Notes under the pieces: generated by a model | Seen by the model: only the letters and a program-made list of their open reading frames with translations | Told to the model about the DNA's origin: nothing | Database searches by the model: none | Made by a program: the position numbers and the translations under genes | DNA from: Opitutia bacterium | GTDB lineage: Bacteria > Verrucomicrobiota > Verrucomicrobiae > Opitutales > Opitutaceae | Length of the DNA: 38,990 bases | Assembly (NCBI GenBank): GCA_947442255.1 | Contig: CANEVO010000025.1 | Location: forward strand, 1 to 38,990 | Direction of reading: 5' to 3' | In this document: piece after piece, positions 22,767-31,696 of the stretch | Layout: each line of letters begins with the position of its first letter | Position numbering within the stretch: the stretch's first letter is position 1

Positions 22767-24596
22767 GTGTCTCCCAGCGACGCCGTACCCGATCAGCCTG
22801 GCGGTCCTTCGGGACTCACGCCCGGGCCTGCCCGCATCGTTTCCGCCTCTGGGGATTCGACCGCGGTCGGTTCGATTGCCGAGTCGCCGATGGCCGGCCT
22901 GCCCCCGCTGCTTTCGGCCCGAGCCTTGCCTGTACTCTTGGAGCTGACGTCGATCGCCACGCGCACGGAAGATCCTCCGACGGCGTTGCGCGCCATGATG
23001 GACCTCTTCATCCGGACGTTTCAGGCGGATGGCGGTTCGATTGCCCTCCTGAGTCCCGACACCGGTCGGCTTGAAACGGAGATCCAGTTTGGACTCAGCA
23101 CCGCGTCAATGCGGGGCGATCTGAAGCTCGGCCACGGCATCACCGGTTGGTGCGTGCTCAATCGCCGCGCCCTGCTCGTCCCGGATGTTGCAGTCGAACC
23201 GCGTTATATCTCCGTCCGGGCCGCGGCCCGCTGCGAGATGGCGGCGCCGATGAGCGACGGCGATCAGATCGTCGGCGTGGTGGATCTGGAGAGCGACCGG
23301 GTCGGCGGCTTTCAACCCGAGGATCTTGCCCTCCTGGAACGGCTGGCCACCGAAGCCGCCCGGGTGATGCAGCGACTGTGGCAGCTCGGGCAGCTCAAGA
23401 ACAAGGCCCGCCAGCTCGAATCGCTGATCACGGCGGGGCAGTCGCTGGTCACGAAGCTCGAGCAGCAGGAACTGTTCGACACCCTCACGCGCGAATCCTG
23501 CCGGATGCTGCAGGCCCGCGCCTGCGGGCTCTATCTCCACGATGCGAACAGCGCGACGGTCCGGCTTGCTTCCCTGACCAATCCGGACGGACCCCCGATT
23601 CCGTCCGAACCCATCCCACTCAACTCCTGCTTGGTCGCCACCGTGATTCACACCAAGCGCCAGGCTTGGTTTGCCGACATCCAGTCGGCGGAGTTTCGCG
23701 AACTGGGCGACTTGCCGCCGGATCCCGGCCTGCGCTCCGTGCTCGCAACCCCGATGCTTTTCGAGGGCGAGGTGCTGGGGGTCGTCGCGGTTTTTACGGG
23801 ACACATGCACCGCTTCGACAATGACGAGAAGCGGCTTTGCGCCGCACTCGCCAGCCTCGGGGCCGTCGCGCTCCAGAATGCCCGTTTGTACGCCCGCGTT
23901 TTTCAGAGCGAGGACGTCCTGCGCAAGAACGAGCGCCTCACGACCCTGGGCCTGCTCGCCGCGGAGATCGCCCACGAGATTCGCAATCCCCTCACCGTCC
24001 TCAAACTCCTCCACGGCGGGCTGGGCACGTTCCCGGAAAACGATCCGCGACGGACGGACATGCGCGTGATCGGTGAAAAACTGGATCAACTCGAGGCGAT
24101 CGTCGGGCGCGTCCTGAGCTTCGCCCAGGCACCGACGAGCCTGCACTCACGCTGGTCCTTCAGCGACATCGTGACGGACACGCTGGTGCTCGTCCGCCTC
24201 AAGTTTGCCCAGAGCAAGGTCACGACAGAATACCAGCCCCCGTCCCGCCCGCTTTTCGTCAACGCTCACAAGGGGCAGATTCAACAGGTCCTGCTCAACC
24301 TTCTGATCAACGCCACCCAGGCGATGCCGGAGGGCGGCACCATCACCCTGAACGCCAGCGTCGAGGATCGGCCCGGCACGAGCCTCGCGTGCCTCGACAT
24401 CTCGGATACCGGAAATGGCGTGCCCGCCGCGATTCGGGACCGCATTTTCGATTCCTTCCTTTCGGGGCGCACCGATGGCACGGGCCTCGGGCTCGCGATT
24501 GCCAAGCGAATTCTAATCAGCCATCACGGCAACATCGCCCTGCTTCGCTCCGGTCCGGACGGCACGACGATGCGCATCACCCTGCCCCTCGCCTGA
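22767..24596 (+). CDS. Cytoplasmic sensor histidine kinase with two GAF domains
   Basis: A 609-residue two-component sensor kinase without membrane segments. Two GAF domains (about 55-200 and 220-375) are recognisable from LGHGITGWCVLNRRALLVPD and MLFEGEVLGVVAVFTG. They are followed by the dimerisation/phosphoacceptor helix with AAEIAHEIRNPLTVL (His about 402). The ATPase domain has an N-box QIQQVLLNLLINATQAM (about 505), G1 DISDTGNGVP (about 545) and G2 GTGLGLAIAKRI (about 571). The start is the GTG at 22767; the first 45 residues are Pro/Ser-rich and lack any domain, so a later start such as MAGLPPLL is possible. No response regulator is adjacent, so the partner is unknown. Confidence 0.9.
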   Translation: MSPSDAVPDQPGGPSGLTPGPARIVSASGDSTAVGSIAESPMAGLPPLLSARALPVLLELTSIATRTEDPPTALRAMMDLFIRTFQADGGSIALLSPDTGRLETEIQFGLSTASMRGDLKLGHGITGWCVLNRRALLVPDVAVEPRYISVRAAARCEMAAPMSDGDQIVGVVDLESDRVGGFQPEDLALLERLATEAARVMQRLWQLGQLKNKARQLESLITAGQSLVTKLEQQELFDTLTRESCRMLQARACGLYLHDANSATVRLASLTNPDGPPIPSEPIPLNSCLVATVIHTKRQAWFADIQSAEFRELGDLPPDPGLRSVLATPMLFEGEVLGVVAVFTGHMHRFDNDEKRLCAALASLGAVALQNARLYARVFQSEDVLRKNERLTTLGLLAAEIAHEIRNPLTVLKLLHGGLGTFPENDPRRTDMRVIGEKLDQLEAIVGRVLSFAQAPTSLHSRWSFSDIVTDTLVLVRLKFAQSKVTTEYQPPSRPLFVNAHKGQIQQVLLNLLINATQAMPEGGTITLNASVEDRPGTSLACLDISDTGNGVPAAIRDRIFDSFLSGRTDGTGLGLAIAKRILISHHGNIALLRSGPDGTTMRITLPLA

Positions 24597-24600
24597 TTTT

Positions 24601-24921
24601 ATGCCCCTCGTTCATCTCCCGTCGATCGCGCCGCGTCACCTGTTTCCCGGAGTCGCGGGGCGCTATGCCCACGGCGATCGCACCACGGTCGGCGAAGTCC
24701 TGGTCGGCGCGGACGGGGTGGTTCCGATGCACCAGCATCCGCACGAGCAGGTCTCCTACGTCGTCAGTGGACAACTCGAGTTCACTGTCGGATCGGACCG
24801 GCACGTCATGGGACCGGGCGACTGCCTCGTCATTCCCGGCGGCGTCCCGCATGGCTGTCGCGGGATCACTGCGTGCCGCGTGGTCGATATCTTCTCGCCG
24901 GCGCGCGAGGACTATCGCTGA
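24601..24921 (+). CDS. Small cupin-domain protein
   Basis: A 106-residue single-domain cupin. Metal ligands are suggested by HQHPHEQVSYVVSG (His44, His46, Gln50) and by His84 in PGGVPHGC. This is a common small-barrel pattern with Gln in place of Glu. It starts four bases after the kinase stop and so is very likely co-transcribed with it. Such proteins may be sensors, isomerases or dioxygenases; the sequence does not decide. Confidence 0.85.
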   Translation: MPLVHLPSIAPRHLFPGVAGRYAHGDRTTVGEVLVGADGVVPMHQHPHEQVSYVVSGQLEFTVGSDRHVMGPGDCLVIPGGVPHGCRGITACRVVDIFSPAREDYR

Positions 24922-24961
24922 CGAAATTGCCGCCCGGGCGCATCGCATCCACTTCTCCGCC

Positions 24962-25225
24962 ATGTCCGAAGCATCTCCCGCTCCTCGCTCCGCCCAGCGG
25001 GCCCGCCAGCGGTCCACGCTGCTGATTCTCGCCTTTGCCCTCATCATCGGCGGAGTGCTGATTCTTTTCGTGCTCAAGAGGGTCCCGCCTCCGCTCCGAA
25101 TCCTGATGGGCCTGAGCGATCTCTTTGCCGGGCTCATTCTGCTGGTCGTCGTCCGGCAGAAATTCAAGGCGTCCGGGCCCGAGGCCGAAGCGCCGAAACC
25201 GGGGATCGAAAACAAGTCCGTCTGA
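24962..25225 (+). CDS. Small two-helix membrane protein
   Basis: An 87-residue protein with two predicted membrane segments (LLILAFALIIGGVLILFVL, about 20-38, and ILMGLSDLFAGLILLVVV, about 47-64). A short basic N-terminus and a charged Pro/Glu tail lie outside the membrane. The ATG at 24962 is 40 bases after the cupin stop, so it is probably in the same transcript. No family was recognised. Confidence 0.7.
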   Translation: MSEASPAPRSAQRARQRSTLLILAFALIIGGVLILFVLKRVPPPLRILMGLSDLFAGLILLVVVRQKFKASGPEAEAPKPGIENKSV

Positions 25226-25241
25226 CGGCGGCCGGATGTGG

Positions 25242-25261
25242 CATGGGTCTTCCGACCCATG
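25242..25261. terminator. Short perfect hairpin between convergent genes
   Basis: CATGGGTC-TTCC-GACCCATG is a perfect 8-bp stem with a tetraloop, 16 bases after the two-helix protein stop and facing a leftward gene. There is no T-run. It may help end the kinase-cupin transcript. Confidence 0.45.
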
Positions 25262-25405
25262 GACTTTCTACGAGCGGATTAAGAAGGGCCGTAGCGGCCG
25301 CGCGTAGGGCTGCAGTCTTCCGCCCGATAAACACTTCCGGACCGCGCGGAGGCCGCCCCTTCCAGAGTCCAGATCCGCCGGGACGCTCCGTGACGTCACG
25401 CGAAC

Positions 25406-25948
25406 TCAGCCGGTGGCGTCCAGTTTCACATCCACCATCAAATCCGCGGCAATCTTCTCCAAGTCCACCCGCACCGCGGAAAGCTTTACGTTCGGCGGAA
25501 TAAGCAGCGTGACGCGCGCCTGAAAGAGCATGCCGCCATCCATCGGCGCGCTGACACGCTCGGAGGCGAGTTCCTCGACGTTGACGCCATGGGCGGCAAA
25601 GACGCCGGAGACGCTCCGGAGAATGCCGGGGCGGTCGTTCCCGACGATGGCCACTGTCACGAGGGCGCCGCGGTCCTCCCCTCCGATCGCCTCGAGGGCG
25701 CCTTCCGCGTGCATGATCACGCGGAGACCGTCGACTTCAAGGGTGCGGAGGGCGTTGACCAACTCGTCCCGTCGCGTGGACGGCACCTCGACCCGCAAGA
25801 TGCCGGCGAACTGCCCACCGAGCCGGCACATCCGGCTCTCGAGCCAATTGCCCCCGTGGTCGGCCACGCGGGCGGCCACCATCTGCACGAGACCGGGACG
25901 GTCGGAGCCGATGACGGTCATCACGAGGGTGGCAAGCATGGGTCTCAT
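25406..25948 (-). CDS. Double ACT-domain protein (GcvR-like)
   Basis: A 180-residue protein made of two ACT domains, like GcvR, the glycine cleavage repressor accessory protein of enterobacteria. Domain 1 starts LATLVMTVIGSDRPGLVQMV and domain 2 starts ALVTVAIVGNDRPGILRSVS; both have the DRPG turn that often binds amino acids. There is no DNA-binding domain, in line with GcvR. The start at 25948 overlaps the HNH gene stop as ATGA, which favours it over the next ATG at 25939. Role here is inferred; no gcv gene is present in the window. Confidence 0.85.
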   Translation of the reverse strand: MRPMLATLVMTVIGSDRPGLVQMVAARVADHGGNWLESRMCRLGGQFAGILRVEVPSTRRDELVNALRTLEVDGLRVIMHAEGALEAIGGEDRGALVTVAIVGNDRPGILRSVSGVFAAHGVNVEELASERVSAPMDGGMLFQARVTLLIPPNVKLSAVRVDLEKIAADLMVDVKLDATG

Positions 25949-26562
25949 TCCTCCAGTTCCACGTTCCAGTAGGCCACGTCGAGGAAATCCTTCCAGACCT
26001 CGTGCTGCTGATTGCCGAGCACGAGCGAGATGACGGGACGCCACTTCGGGCGCGTCGGTTTGCGGATGAGGCGCATCGCGGCCTCGTGCGGGAGCCGGTT
26101 CGCCTTTCGCGTGTTACATTTGATGCATGAGCAAACGATGTTCTCCCACGTGGTCTTCCCGCCATAGTCGCGCGGGATCACATGGTCGAGGTTGAGCTGT
26201 TCGCGGGGCAGCGGCCGAGAGCAATACTGGCAGGTATTCTTGTCGCGCTCGAAGACGTTGTTGCGCGTCAGCTTCAGCTCCTTGCACGGCAGTTTGTCGA
26301 AGAAGGTGAGCAGAATCACGCGCGGCAACCGGATGGTCCGGCTCGGCGTGCGTACCGTGTCGAGTTCGGCCACTGGGGGGTTGTTCGCGGAAAAATCGAT
26401 CCAGTCCAGCAGGGCGAAAGTCCGAAAGTCATCATCGTGATGATGCACGACCTGCGCGTGGCCTCTCGACAGCAGGCCAAACGCGCGGCGGGCGCCGATC
26501 ACATTCACCGCCTGCCAGAGGCGATTCAAGACCAGCACAGATTGGTCAAGCGCAGCTTCCAT
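25945..26562 (-). CDS. HNH endonuclease family protein
   Basis: A 205-residue protein with a central zinc-bracketed HNH domain. CQYC (111-114) and CIKC (146-149) frame LDHVIPRDYGG (His127) and the Asn of WENIV (141). An N-terminal region with NRLWQAVNVIGARRAFGLL and a long C-terminal tail frame it. This domain order is widely conserved as a single-copy chromosomal gene in many phyla and is usually not part of a mobile intron or restriction system. Its function is unproven. It is translationally coupled (ATGA) to the GcvR-like gene downstream, which suggests shared regulation. Confidence 0.88.
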   Translation of the reverse strand: MEAALDQSVLVLNRLWQAVNVIGARRAFGLLSRGHAQVVHHHDDDFRTFALLDWIDFSANNPPVAELDTVRTPSRTIRLPRVILLTFFDKLPCKELKLTRNNVFERDKNTCQYCSRPLPREQLNLDHVIPRDYGGKTTWENIVCSCIKCNTRKANRLPHEAAMRLIRKPTRPKWRPVISLVLGNQQHEVWKDFLDVAYWNVELEE

Positions 26563-26651
26563 ACAGAAAGGTGAAATAGTCGGCGCCGCGCGCGACTGTC
26601 AAGGATGGCGCCCGGCGGACGGCGCGAGCGTCGTCCGCCCCCGGCCGCAAC

Positions 26652-28439
26652 TCACTTTGGCTCGGCCCCGGCCAGCGAAGGCTCGAGTGCAATTCCCTTG
26701 AGCCGGATGCCGGCGAGCTTCTTCACGATGAAGGCGGCCTCGGAGGACGTCACATCGACTAGGGTGTGGCGCTGGTGCATGTCGATCGCTCCCACCGCGC
26801 TGGCCGGCAGGCGCGTCACCCCGGCAATCTTGCCGACGACGTCGGCTGCAGTCACGAGCTGCTTGCGACCGACATTGAGGAAAATCGTGGTCATTCCGGT
26901 TTCTTGGCCGGTCCGGGCGGGACGATCGTGCTTCGCCTTGGGCGCTGGCGCGGCGATCGGTGGAGCCTCCTCCCGGTGCTCTGCCGACTCGGGCCGCTCC
27001 CGCGAAGGATGCGCCGGAGCTGCAGTCACGGGTGTGGTCTTGGGGCGCGGAATGAACGCCGAAACCCCGGGCGGCAATTTGGCCGGCGCCGTCCGAGCGG
27101 CCGGAGCCGGGGCGGCAGGCGCCGGGGCGGCGGTGGCGGTGGCGCCGGGGGGCCCACCTTGCAGCAGGTGGATCAGGGCCGAGCAGATGTCGGTGCTCGC
27201 ATATCCCTGATCGAGCAGGCGATCGATCATCCGATCGTGCGGCTTGAAGTTGCGGGCCTCGAGCGTGGACTTGATGCGCTCGAAAAAGACGCTGGTCCGG
27301 GCCTCCTCCACTTCATCGAGAGATGGCACCGTGCCACGCCGGATGTTGAGCTTCGCCCAGCGCACCATGCTCTGGAGTTTGTAGATTTCCTGGCCGGAAA
27401 CGAAGGTGACGGCCCGGCCCGATCGGCCGGCGCGGCCGGTACGTCCGATGCGATGAGTGTAGTCCTCGGCGTCGTTCGGCAGATCGAAGTTGAACACGAC
27501 CTCGAGGTCGTCGACATCGAGCCCGCGGGCGGCGACGTCGGTCGCGATCAGGAACTCGAAGGCGCGGGCGCGAAACTTATCCATGACGCGATTGCGCTGG
27601 GTCTGCGAAAGATCACCGTGCAGCCGGTCGGTCTGATAACCGCGGGAATGCAGGTGCTCGTCGAGATCATCCACCATCACCTTCGTGCTGCAGAAAATAA
27701 TGCCGTACCGAAAATCATGCACGTCGATGAGCCGTGTCAGGGCCTCGATCTTCGATCGCCGGTCGGTCTCGATCCAGATCTGATCCACCTGCGGGGCGTT
27801 TTGCGCCACGGAATCGATTTTGATCCAGGCCGGATCGCGAGTGTACCGCTTGATCAGGTCCTGGATCAGCCGCGGGATCGTGGCCGAGAAGAACAGGAGT
27901 TGCCGCTGCTCCGGCACCGCCTTGAGGATGTGCTCGATGTCGTCCCGGAAACCCATGTCGAGCATCCGATCCGTCTCGTCGAGGATCACCAGCTTCAGGT
28001 CCCCGAACTTCAACGCGCCGCGTTCCATGAGATCCATGACGCGTCCCGGAGTGCCGATGACGATCTGCGCCCCGGCCTCGAGCGCACGGTACTGCCGATC
28101 GTAGCTCTGGCCGCCGTAGATCGGCACCTCGCGCACCCCGCGCTTGAAGAACGCGAGCTTCCCCGTCTCCTCGGCCACCTGGACCGCGAGTTCGCGCGTC
28201 GGGCAGAGAATGAGGACCTGCACCGCCTTCTTCTCCACGACGACCTTCTCGATCGCCGGAATTGCGAACGCCGCGGTCTTGCCCGAGCCGGTCGAGGACT
28301 GCCCGACCACATCCCGGCCGGACATGATCGTGGGAATCACCGCCGTCTGAATGGGCGAGGCCTCCTCAAATCCCATCTTGTCGACGGCTTTCAGGATCTC
28401 TGGGGACAACCCCAACTCGGCAAAACGAAGCTTTTCCAT
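26652..28439 (-). CDS. DEAD-box RNA helicase with DbpA-type RNA-binding tail (DETD variant)
   Basis: A 595-residue ATP-dependent RNA helicase of the RhlE/CsdA/DbpA group, acting in ribosome assembly or RNA turnover in the cytoplasm. The Q motif is ASPIQ (Gln31), motif I is SSTGSGKT (48-55), motif II is DETD (154-157) in place of DEAD, motif III is SAT (185-187), and motifs V/VI are [13 protein letters not shown] and [12 protein letters not shown] Pro/Ala-rich linker (about 440-515) leads to a C-terminal DbpA RNA-binding domain ([19 protein letters not shown] through LKGIALEPS). The start at 28439 begins [16 protein letters not shown], usual for the family. The D-E-T-D change keeps both acidic residues needed for ATP hydrolysis. 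Confidence 0.92.
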   Translation of the reverse strand: MEKLRFAELGLSPEILKAVDKMGFEEASPIQTAVIPTIMSGRDVVGQSSTGSGKTAAFAIPAIEKVVVEKKAVQVLILCPTRELAVQVAEETGKLAFFKRGVREVPIYGGQSYDRQYRALEAGAQIVIGTPGRVMDLMERGALKFGDLKLVILDETDRMLDMGFRDDIEHILKAVPEQRQLLFFSATIPRLIQDLIKRYTRDPAWIKIDSVAQNAPQVDQIWIETDRRSKIEALTRLIDVHDFRYGIIFCSTKVMVDDLDEHLHSRGYQTDRLHGDLSQTQRNRVMDKFRARAFEFLIATDVAARGLDVDDLEVVFNFDLPNDAEDYTHRIGRTGRAGRSGRAVTFVSGQEIYKLQSMVRWAKLNIRRGTVPSLDEVEEARTSVFFERIKSTLEARNFKPHDRMIDRLLDQGYASTDICSALIHLLQGGPPGATATAAPAPAAPAPAARTAPAKLPPGVSAFIPRPKTTPVTAAPAHPSRERPESAEHREEAPPIAAPAPKAKHDRPARTGQETGMTTIFLNVGRKQLVTAADVVGKIAGVTRLPASAVGAIDMHQRHTLVDVTSSEAAFIVKKLAGIRLKGIALEPSLAGAEPK

Positions 28440-28542
28440 GCAACACGGTGTAGAGGCTGGAGGGCCACCGCCAGCCCTATTGGGCGATCGGACCAACGGA
28501 TCGGTGGATTCAACCTCACGGGTCGGGAATGAGGCTGGGGCC

Positions 28543-28572
28543 AATTCCTGGCTTCCTGGTTTCCGGCTCAAA
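28543..28572 (+). repeat. R4 repeat arm, copy 2
   Basis: AATTCCTGGCTTCCTGG and the following TTTCCGGCTCAAA match 22627-22656 at about 26 of 30 positions. The expected right arm is only weakly present near 28597. Confidence 0.6.
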
Positions 28573-28625
28573 CCCGACTCGATCAAGTCAGATGGAGATC
28601 GAAGCCAGAAACTTCTTCAGTGCAC

Positions 28626-28700
28626 CGCTCGTTGAAGTCCCGCCGCTCACGCCGCGGGCCACCAAGTTCGCCTCTTCGCGATTTCTCCTGCCTCGATCCG
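28626..28700 (+). repeat. Palindromic repeat family R2, copy matching 19145
   Basis: CCGCTCGTTGAAGTCCCGCC begins this copy. The stem CCCGC..GCGGG encloses CGCTCACGCC, and AAGTTCGCCTCTTCGCGATTT follows. It is the plus-strand equivalent of the inverted copy at 19145-19222. Confidence 0.7.
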
Positions 28701-28749
28701 GCTAAGCAGGTCGAAGGGAGACGGCTCCACAGTCTACGGCAAGGTTCCC

Positions 28750-30171
28750 TCAATACGCCGTGGCTGGCGGCCGGATCACCTGCACCAAGGTCCGGGCCGT
28801 AATCTGGACGTCGAGCCACACCGACCAGTGGGTGATGTAGAACACATCCCAATGTACGCGGCGCCGGAGCATCTCCTGCTCGAGAATCTCCTCGCGATAC
28901 CCGAGGCTTTGCGCAAGTCCGGTGATGCCGGGCTTGACGAAATGGCGCGTACGATACCCGCGAGTCTGTCGGCGAAATTCCTCGTCGAGCAAAGGCATGT
29001 ACGGCCGGGGTCCGACGATGCTCATGTCGCCGCGCAGCCCGTTTCAGAACTGCGGAAACTCGTCGAGACTGCGCCGGCGCAGGAAGCGGCCAAAGGGAAA
29101 GATTCTTTCGTCGGCCGCCTGGGCCTGACGCGACTCGGCAGCCGGGTCCTCCCCTTGCACCCGCATCGAGCGAAATTTAAGCATGCGGAAAATCTCACCG
29201 CGCTGGCCGCGGCGCTCCCGCACGTGGAGGAGCGGTCCCGGCGCCTGAACCCGTTGCATCACCCAGACCCAAAGGCACAACCCCGGCAGAATGAACACCA
29301 CGACCGGCAGCGAGAGGGCGAGATCGAAGGCCCGCTTGATCAGCCGGTTGAACGGATCCTCCAGCGGCTCTTCCTGCAGCGTATAGAAATGCCGGCCTTC
29401 CTCGATCATCGGGACCAGCGGATGGGTGTAGCGCTCGGCGAGGTTGTTGTGGATCAGAACCCGGCAACCGTGCTCCTGGCAGACGTCAATGAGCGACCGG
29501 GCCTCCGCGTCGGACTCGGGCAGTTCCATCAGGATCACCTGGCCGACGGGCCTCTCGCTGAGCACGCGGGCCAGATCCTCCACCCGGCCCAGCCAGGGCG
29601 CCGGCAACAGGGCCAGCGCGGTGCCTGGAGAATCGTCGGAAAGCACCCCGACAGGATAGACGCCGCAGGCCTCGCGATTCGCGATCCATTCATCTAACGA
29701 ACCGAGCCCGGCTATCCGGCCGATGAAAAGGGTCGGAAGTCGATGGCCGCGTTGAAAGACCAGCCGGGCGAGCACGCCGGGCAGCCAGGCGTTGAGGATC
29801 GCGAGCCCAAGCCACAACCACGTCAGGAAGGTGCCCAGGAAAAGCCGGCTGATACTACGATCTTGGGTGGCGAACATCATGGAAAACGTGAGCAACGCCA
29901 TCAATGCTACCTGCCGCGCCGCGACCCGGGCGGCATGGCCGAGGTCGAGCAGATGAAACCGCGTGGCGAGTTGGGAAAGATCCCGGGCCGACAGCACCAT
30001 CCCGCCCACCATGCACAGGAAATGCGGCAGGAGGTTGACCTCTCAGCTCAGCCGGACGAACGGCACGAAGGCCATGATGAACTCGGCATAAACCCAGAAA
30101 AATATCCCGACGAACAACGTCGTGGCTCCCGCGTGGAGATTGGCTAGTCCGCGCGCCCGGGTCGTAATCAT
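28750..30171 (-). pseudogene. WcaJ-like undecaprenyl-phosphate sugar transferase, two in-frame TGA codons
   Basis: Reading one minus-strand frame from the ATG at 30171 to the stop at 28750 gives a 473-position protein of normal length for a polyprenyl glycosylphosphotransferase of the WcaJ type. These membrane enzymes start exopolysaccharide synthesis by moving a sugar-phosphate to undecaprenyl phosphate. The frame carries N-terminal membrane helices (TTLFVGIFFWVYAEFIMAF), a nucleotide-binding-like middle, and the catalytic core LIKRAFDLALSLPVVVF, MLKFRSM and DMSIVGPRPY with GITGLAQ. It is broken by TGA at 30045-30043 (RLS-stop-EVNLLPHF) and at 29046-29044 (EFPQF-stop-NGLRGDM). At the second site relatives usually have Trp. 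Both are explained by a TGG-to-TGA change. No frameshift is seen, and other Trp codons in the frame are TGG. It could be a young pseudogene, two base-call errors, or readthrough. Confidence 0.85.
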
Positions 30172-30519
30172 GGGCAGCCATTGTGCTGGCCGCCCCGACA
30201 CGCTGAAAGCGCTGGTCGGAGGCCGCCTTCAATCCGAATGTGTGCAGTCGGAGTTTATTTCAACGGCGAGCGGGCCGAAACCGATTGGTGAAGGACTGCC
30301 GCTTGTCGGCAGGCCCGAAATTCACGAGTTGAAACAGGCCCGTCGACGAGCGATGGCGCTACACTCAGCGGCACGTCCCCGACCTAAGGCCGCTTCGGCG
30401 GATTTCGCCGGCGGGCGACCACGGCGCGCCTTCTTCCTCCGGCGCTTCGTAAAGTCGGTCAGGTGGATGGTACCCGGTCACCGGCCGTCCGGACCGGTTT
30501 CCGCCATGCGGTCGTGGCG
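30172..30519. other. Intergenic region with R1 copy 3
   Basis: This 348-base gap lies between the end of bshA and the interrupted sugar transferase, both leftward. It holds an R1 copy (30274-30365) and nothing else that I can support. It likely contains the promoter of the sugar transferase gene. Confidence 0.55.
30274..30365 (+). repeat. Structured intergenic repeat family R1, copy 3
   Basis: GCCGAAACCGATTGGTG, then the stem CTGCCG-CTTGT-CGGCAG, then AAATTCACGA and the second stem CGTCG-ACGAG-CGATG, in which one G-C pair has become G-T wobble. The module order is identical to 19440-19530. Confidence 0.7.
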
Positions 30520-31659
30520 CTAGCGGTCAGCGCACACGCGCCGGTAGAGCGCCTCGTACTGAGGCACAATTTCGTCGGCGGAAAAGTGGCTTCGGGCCCG
30601 GCGTTGGGCGGACCGACCGAGCCGCGCGCGCAACGTGGTGTCCTGCAGCAGGGTCTCCACTCCCCTTGCCAGGGCAGCGGCGTCGCCCGGCGGGACCAGG
30701 AGGCCGTCCTTGCCCGAGGTCATGACCTCGGGAATGCCGCCCACTTCGGTTGAGACGCTGGGACAACCAAACCACATCGCCTCGAGGAGGCTGAGGCAGA
30801 AGCTTTCCGTTTCAGACGAAAAGAGGCCCAAGTCGGCCGCCTGGAGGTAGTCTTCGATGTCGGTGACACGCTCCCGAACTATCACCCGATCCTCTATGCC
30901 GAGGCGGCGGACATGATCAACGAAGGGCGTAAAGTCGGCGCCCGCGAGGATCACCAGCTTGAAAGACTCCCGGGGACGAACGCGCGCGACGGCGTCCAGC
31001 AGCAGATCGACGCGCTTGACCGGGCGCAGGTTGGACAGGTGCAGCACCATGGCCTCGTTCTTCAGGCCAAGTTCGGACCGGACTTCCCGGCGGGAGCGCC
31101 GGGGCTTTCGCGGCGCAAAGAAATTGTAGATGACGTCGATCGGGCGCTTCAGGTCGAGCAGGCGGTGGGTCTCGTCTCTCAGCCAACCCGAGACCGCGGT
31201 CACGGCATCCGACTTCATCAGTGCATGGCGTATCGCCGGGGCGTAGCCAGTGTCCCGCCCTAGCAGCGTCGTATCTGTTCCATGGAGCGTCGTCACGACG
31301 CGGGGCTGCCGTTCGCCCTGCAACATCGAGCGCGCCAGGATCGCGGCGGTCGCGTGCGGCACCGCATAATGCACATGCAGCACGTCGAGCCGACACTCGC
31401 GGCTGACTTCCGCCATCTTCACGGAGAGCGGGAGCGTGTAGTCGGGATACTTGAAGAGCCCGTAGTCGTTGATCACGACCGGATGAAAGTGCACCCGCGG
31501 CAGCGAATCCGTCATCCGAAAGGGCCGCTCGTAACTGATGAAATGCACCTCATGGCCGCGTCGGGCCAGATCCTGTCCCAGCGTGGAGGCCAGCACCCCG
31601 CTGCCGCCCACCGAGGGGTAGCAGGTGATCCCGATCGAGAGCGGCCGTCGAGCCGTCAT
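30520..31659 (-). CDS. bshA: N-acetyl-alpha-D-glucosaminyl L-malate synthase BshA
   Basis: A 379-residue GT-B glycosyltransferase (family 4) that joins GlcNAc from UDP-GlcNAc to L-malate, the first step of bacillithiol synthesis. The N-terminal signature IGITCYPSVGGSGVLASTLG is typical of BshA (GGSG loop, residues 18-21). It is followed by FHPVVINDYGLFKYPDYTL, LDVLHVHYAVPHA and TTLHGTDTTLLG, all specific to this family among GT4 enzymes. The donor-sugar motif ETESFCLSLLEAM (about 280-292) has the E-x7-E spacing. The start at 31659 precedes the first strand; the frame is open upstream. It is the last gene of the operon, 37 bases after bshB. The family call is strong. Confidence 0.92.
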   Translation of the reverse strand: MTARRPLSIGITCYPSVGGSGVLASTLGQDLARRGHEVHFISYERPFRMTDSLPRVHFHPVVINDYGLFKYPDYTLPLSVKMAEVSRECRLDVLHVHYAVPHATAAILARSMLQGERQPRVVTTLHGTDTTLLGRDTGYAPAIRHALMKSDAVTAVSGWLRDETHRLLDLKRPIDVIYNFFAPRKPRRSRREVRSELGLKNEAMVLHLSNLRPVKRVDLLLDAVARVRPRESFKLVILAGADFTPFVDHVRRLGIEDRVIVRERVTDIEDYLQAADLGLFSSETESFCLSLLEAMWFGCPSVSTEVGGIPEVMTSGKDGLLVPPGDAAALARGVETLLQDTTLRARLGRSAQRRARSHFSADEIVPQYEALYRRVCADR

Positions 31660-31696
31660 GCCGGCCCCCGGTCGTCTGGGTGCGATTGAAACATGT

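Larger units (their letters stand above)
28440..28749. other. Intergenic region with R4 and R2 repeat copies
   Basis: This 310-base gap lies between the helicase start and the end of the interrupted sugar transferase, both leftward. It contains the R4 arm (28543-28572) and an R2 copy (28626-28700). Beyond these I see no gene. Confidence 0.55.

Noticed and set aside
26766..28532. 588-codon plus-strand frame across the DEAD-box helicase gene
   Set aside because: It is an antisense shadow of a gene with every helicase motif; composition is Asp/His/Arg/Leu-rich and lacks domains.
28750..30171. Genetic code change (UGA as Trp) across the genome
   Set aside because: TGA is clearly used as a stop at many coupled ATGA junctions in the window, and nearly all Trp positions are TGG.
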